This document shows, piece by piece, positions 61,077 through 64,000 of a stretch of DNA of 64,000 nucleotides. Positions within the stretch are counted from its first letter, which is position 1, and each line of letters starts with the position of its first letter. The notes under the pieces were generated by a model. That model worked only from the letters and a program-made list of their open reading frames with translations, had not been told where the DNA came from and made no database searches. Source of the stretch: Gnetum montanum (taxonomy: Eukaryota; Streptophyta; Gnetopsida; Gnetales; Gnetaceae); assembly GCA_015680685.1 (NCBI GenBank), contig MNCI01033587.1:336164-400163 (forward strand), given 5' to 3'. The position numbers and the translations under genes are program-made.

Positions 61077-62892
61077 ACAGCTTAACCCTAAATCCATGCA
61101 AGAGCCAAGATGGAAATGAAAACAAGATGCCTTGAATAGTATGGTTGATTAGACAAGGACTTACATGGTGTTAGAATGATTGTTTGTAAGAGGGGTTTGT
61201 GGAGCATTACATGTGGACATTGGGATAGTGAACAAGAGCATAGTGGAGGTTCTTAGCCAAAAAACAATGATGTGAGCATGTAAGTATGTATTAAACAATA
61301 AAGAAATGCAAGAGTTATGTTTAATATTAGAGAAAAATGGTTGAAAAGAAAATGAAATAGAGCTTGAGAATAGAGAAATGCATAGCCCCAAAAGTGGGGA
61401 GCATAAGTTTTTCTAAAAAGGAGGTGAGAATGGTACACAACATCAAGTAGGTATAGTGGTAGTGTAGCAGTGTAGTCACAGTCTCTAGGACATCCAGGAT
61501 GTAAAGCTAGTGGCTGCATGGGAGGCCAAACCTGCTAGGTTGGCTATCACCGTGTTCTGCGGGTGCAATGGTAGATTGTGTTCTATGAGGTGCCAAGATG
61601 TGAAACTCAAGAGCTCAGCTACAGGAGTGTCGGGGATTCTCATAATGCTCAAAAGTTCAATACTGTTTTGATCTATCCACCCCTAAAGTGCTAGTTATCA
61701 AGGTATTTATAGGGCTAGGTTTAGCATGAAACATGGATTGTCCACCACGTGGCATGAACATAGATAGGGTTACGGTAACATGTTATACTCTCATGAGAGT
61801 AGCAAAGTGTTACACTCTGAAAGATAGAAATAGATACCCAGAGATTGCTAAACTATGGCCACACTACCTAGATTGCATGTACTAGAGTCTGAGAGATCGC
61901 AATGTACCTACAAATAGTGTCAAAACAATGCAACTTGGACACTACACTCTAGGACTACGTCTTCCCCCTTTTTTGAGTAGGGTCAAGCATAGAGACAGTT
62001 TTGGGGATTAATGGAGGTGCAAAAGAAGTGCAAACCACTAATCTTGATTTCCAGAGGGATGTTGAAGTTGAGACGAAGGTTGACGCTGAGTTCTAGAGGC
62101 TTTTGGAGGCTATTAGAGGCTTTTTCCTGGTGTCAACCTGGCTACGCTCTAGAGCATAGCACAACACTTAGTGACATTTTGCAAAATTTTGATCTTTTAC
62201 AGTAGTTATGCTGGCTATGCTGGAGAGCATAGCAAGGACACTTAGCCAAATTTTGATGAAATCTATAGTCTTCCTTCATGGCATGCTGGCTACACTCTTT
62301 GATGTAGTAGGATAGGCAACCTCAAAGGTCAAAAAATATGCCAAATGTATATTCAATGTCGAGCTAGCTTGATAGATCCTTGTCCAACACTTAGGCAAAA
62401 TTGGACACTAAAACCTATGTCATGCTTGCTATGCTATAGGGCGTAGCAATCAAAAAAGATAGAAAAGTTGCCAAACTATTTTGTCCATCTTGAGCATTTT
62501 TGACAAACTCTAGCTTGGTACTTGGGTGAGCTGGCAACTGGGACATTTGTTAAGCTAGGTATGCTAAGGAGCATAACAAGTGTGACACCTTGAGAGATAG
62601 AAAATTTGTTGGACTATTTCATCCATCCTAAGTAATCCTTGATTACTTCTAGCTTAACACTTGTGCATACTAGCCATGGAAGTGTGTGCTATGCTGGCTA
62701 CACTAGGAAGCATAGCAAATAGACTAAGAGCATAACAGAACACTCAGAAAAATTTTGCAAAATAGGGCTTAATGTGTGGTATGCTATCTACGCTGTAGAG
62801 CATAGCACCTACACTTAGAAAAATTTGCTAAGTTTTGACACTTAGACAAATTTTCCATTGAATTACAAAAGCTCAAAATTGATGGTGTTTTA
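61077..62892 (-). repeat. 3' LTR of a third Tat-like element
   Basis: On the minus strand it starts TAAAACACCATCAATTTTGA (decayed TG) at 62892 and ends near 61077 with a sequence like the gag-PR element's LTR end (GGATTTAGGGTTAAGC versus GATTTAGGTCAGTAC). TATAAATACC (minus) lies at 61702-61712 after GCCC. U3 carries repeated palindromic words such as GCTATGCTCTAGAGCATAGC variants near 62143-62162, 62212-62232 and 62793-62810, with ACACTTAG-CAAATTTT between them. Its length (1.8 kb) equals that of the gag-PR element's LTR. It truncates the outer 5' LTR. Confidence 0.75.
61702..61712 (-). promoter_or_regulatory. TATA box of third LTR family
   Basis: GCCCTATAAATACC on the minus strand, almost identical to the context of the gag-PR element's TATA box at 7560. 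Confidence 0.6.
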
Positions 62893-62907
62893 TTGGCCTC
62901 TCTTTGT
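62893..62907 (-). other. Polypurine tract of third element
   Basis: AAAGAGAGGCCAA on the minus strand abuts the LTR start, the same arrangement as at 5412 and 32445. Confidence 0.6.
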
Positions 62908-64000
62908 TGACATCTAGAGGATTGACTCAAGAGACATCAACAAAGAATACAAAATATCATGGTGAACATGATGACAACACCACTAATTAGCACTTGATTA
63001 GACAATGCTTCACTATGCTTGATAGTGCTTAAGGAAATAAAGTATGATGGGAAATAGATTAGGGAGATGGATTAAGGGACAATGGATGGATAGGATGTTC
63101 ATTATAGATGTAGCTATAGGATGCAACATTATGATGGCTTGTTTCCAAATCATGATCCCTCGTCAGACTACTAGTGAGGGAGTCAGCATGTAGGTGGCCT
63201 ACCCTTAGGATTTTGACCTCTCGTTAGAGTGCTTGTGAGATGGTCTATCTGAGGCAAGACTGGTTGCAAAATGGCAACTTTGCTATTTTACTTGGGCACT
63301 TTTTTTATCCCATTTTTTTCTTTTACTTTTGATTTTATTTTATTTTTGTTGTCTTTTTCTCTTTTCTCTATTTTTTTTTAGGCTTTCTCTTTTTTTTCCT
63401 TATTTTTTACTTTTGCTTTCTTATGTCTTACCAAGTGGACTACTTGCTACTCAACAAAATTTACTTAGAGATAACCACGTCACATCTGTAGGATAGGTGT
63501 TTTCTCCCTAGTATGAGTTGTGTTACATCCATTTGGGGCTTTGACCAATCCATAAAGGCTTCCCATGGGACAAGTTGTGTTACGTCTATCATGGGTTCTA
63601 TGATTGACTATAGAAAAGGTTCCATGTGCATCAAGGAAGCTTGTAGGGAGTGTGGAGAATGCAAGATTAAGAGGTAGAGGTGAATTGTCTAAAGGGGCAG
63701 TAGGGATGTCCACTCTTAAGTAGCTTGATGAGTCAAAGTGGACACATCAAAGTAGTGTGGTGACTTGCCGTTGCGATGAAATGCACCCTTTGAATGGTAT
63801 CACCAAGGATTCATCCTACAAATGTAACATAGAGAAAACAAGAAAAACAACCATCACATGAGATGAAGGTGAAGTCCTATTTGCAAGGTCATTACAAGGG
63901 CCGTGAGTGCTATGTCAATTGCAGGTACATGCAATGTCCAAAGCATGAAGGCTAGTGAAGGTATCAGTGATGGTAGGCTCCAAAAGATCCTATAGCCACA
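62908..64000 (-). mobile_element. 3' interior of the third Tat-like element (continues beyond window)
   Basis: No coding motif. On the minus strand the order resembles the 3' interior of the gag-PR element: a segment GTTTTTCTTG...TTTGTAGGATGAA near 63815-63850 (compare 13046-13085), then a purine-rich tract at 63300-63427, then PPT and LTR. It is probably a related non-autonomous or partner element whose coding part and 5' LTR lie to the right. Confidence 0.55.
63300..63427 (-). repeat. Purine-rich (minus-strand) tract of third element
   Basis: About 130 bp of T/C on the plus strand, hence A/G in the element's sense, in the same relative place as 13402-13512. Confidence 0.65.

Noticed and set aside
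63480-63713. Minus-strand 77-codon frame
   Set aside because: No motif and no counterpart in the related gag-PR element; likely chance.

Overview
The window is repetitive DNA from a large plant nuclear genome. The evidence is Ty3/gypsy elements of the Tat/Athila groups, GT-AG introns, LTRs with plant-type TATA boxes, and a plant-like 5S rRNA fragment. Almost every reading frame is broken by stops explainable as C-to-T (G-to-A) changes, and old insertions remain stacked inside one another. That suits a slowly purged giant genome; a gymnosperm is plausible but not shown. I found no intact host gene.

Nesting, oldest to youngest. (1) 1-3830 is old sequence ending in an Athila-like integrase remnant (minus strand). 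(2) An OUTER giant Tat element (minus strand) inserted at 3831. Its 3' LTR is 3831-5411, its pol is split over 5655-6231 and 15914-18837, its repeat-rich middle is 25145-30735, its antisense gene fragment is 51895-54110, its PR-gag is 54890-58475, and its 5' LTR is 59606 to about 61076. (3) A plus-strand gag-protease-only element (6232-15913, target duplication GGTAG) interrupts the outer integrase. (4) A second LTR element (19584-25139, target duplication AAAAC) interrupts the outer element just upstream of pol. It lacks recognisable gag and pol, but carries a cDNA-like copy of a CCR4-type deadenylase gene, a 5S rRNA fragment and a 22-bp minisatellite. (5) An INNER giant Tat element (minus strand, about 31381-51894) of the same family and layout lies inside the outer copy. 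(6) A third LTR family truncates the outer 5' LTR at about 61076 and runs off the window; a plus-strand U3 fragment of a similar family lies at 30736-31380.

Two observations stand out. The giant Tat family has the order LTR - gag-PR - [multi-exon gene on the OPPOSITE strand with a ~180-bp repeat array upstream] - RT-RNaseH-IN - LTR. The opposite-strand gene has about seven exons, GT-AG introns, a basic nuclear-localisation-like segment and a C-terminal coiled coil. It lies where Ogre-type Tat elements have an intron, between protease and RT. Two copies with matching parts argue that this is the family's architecture and not chance nesting. Second, the 19584-25139 element looks like retrotransposon-mediated capture of a host RNA-decay gene: one frame of 359 codons has no frameshift and ten stops, each one transition from a sense codon.

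The gag-PR element and the giant Tat elements share gag homology, a PBS core (GCTAGAAGGAGG), an LTR start (TGAAAYACCAC or similar) and a sense-oriented repeated spacer motif. This is consistent with a non-autonomous/autonomous relationship. All boundaries were read by eye from alignment of repeated copies.
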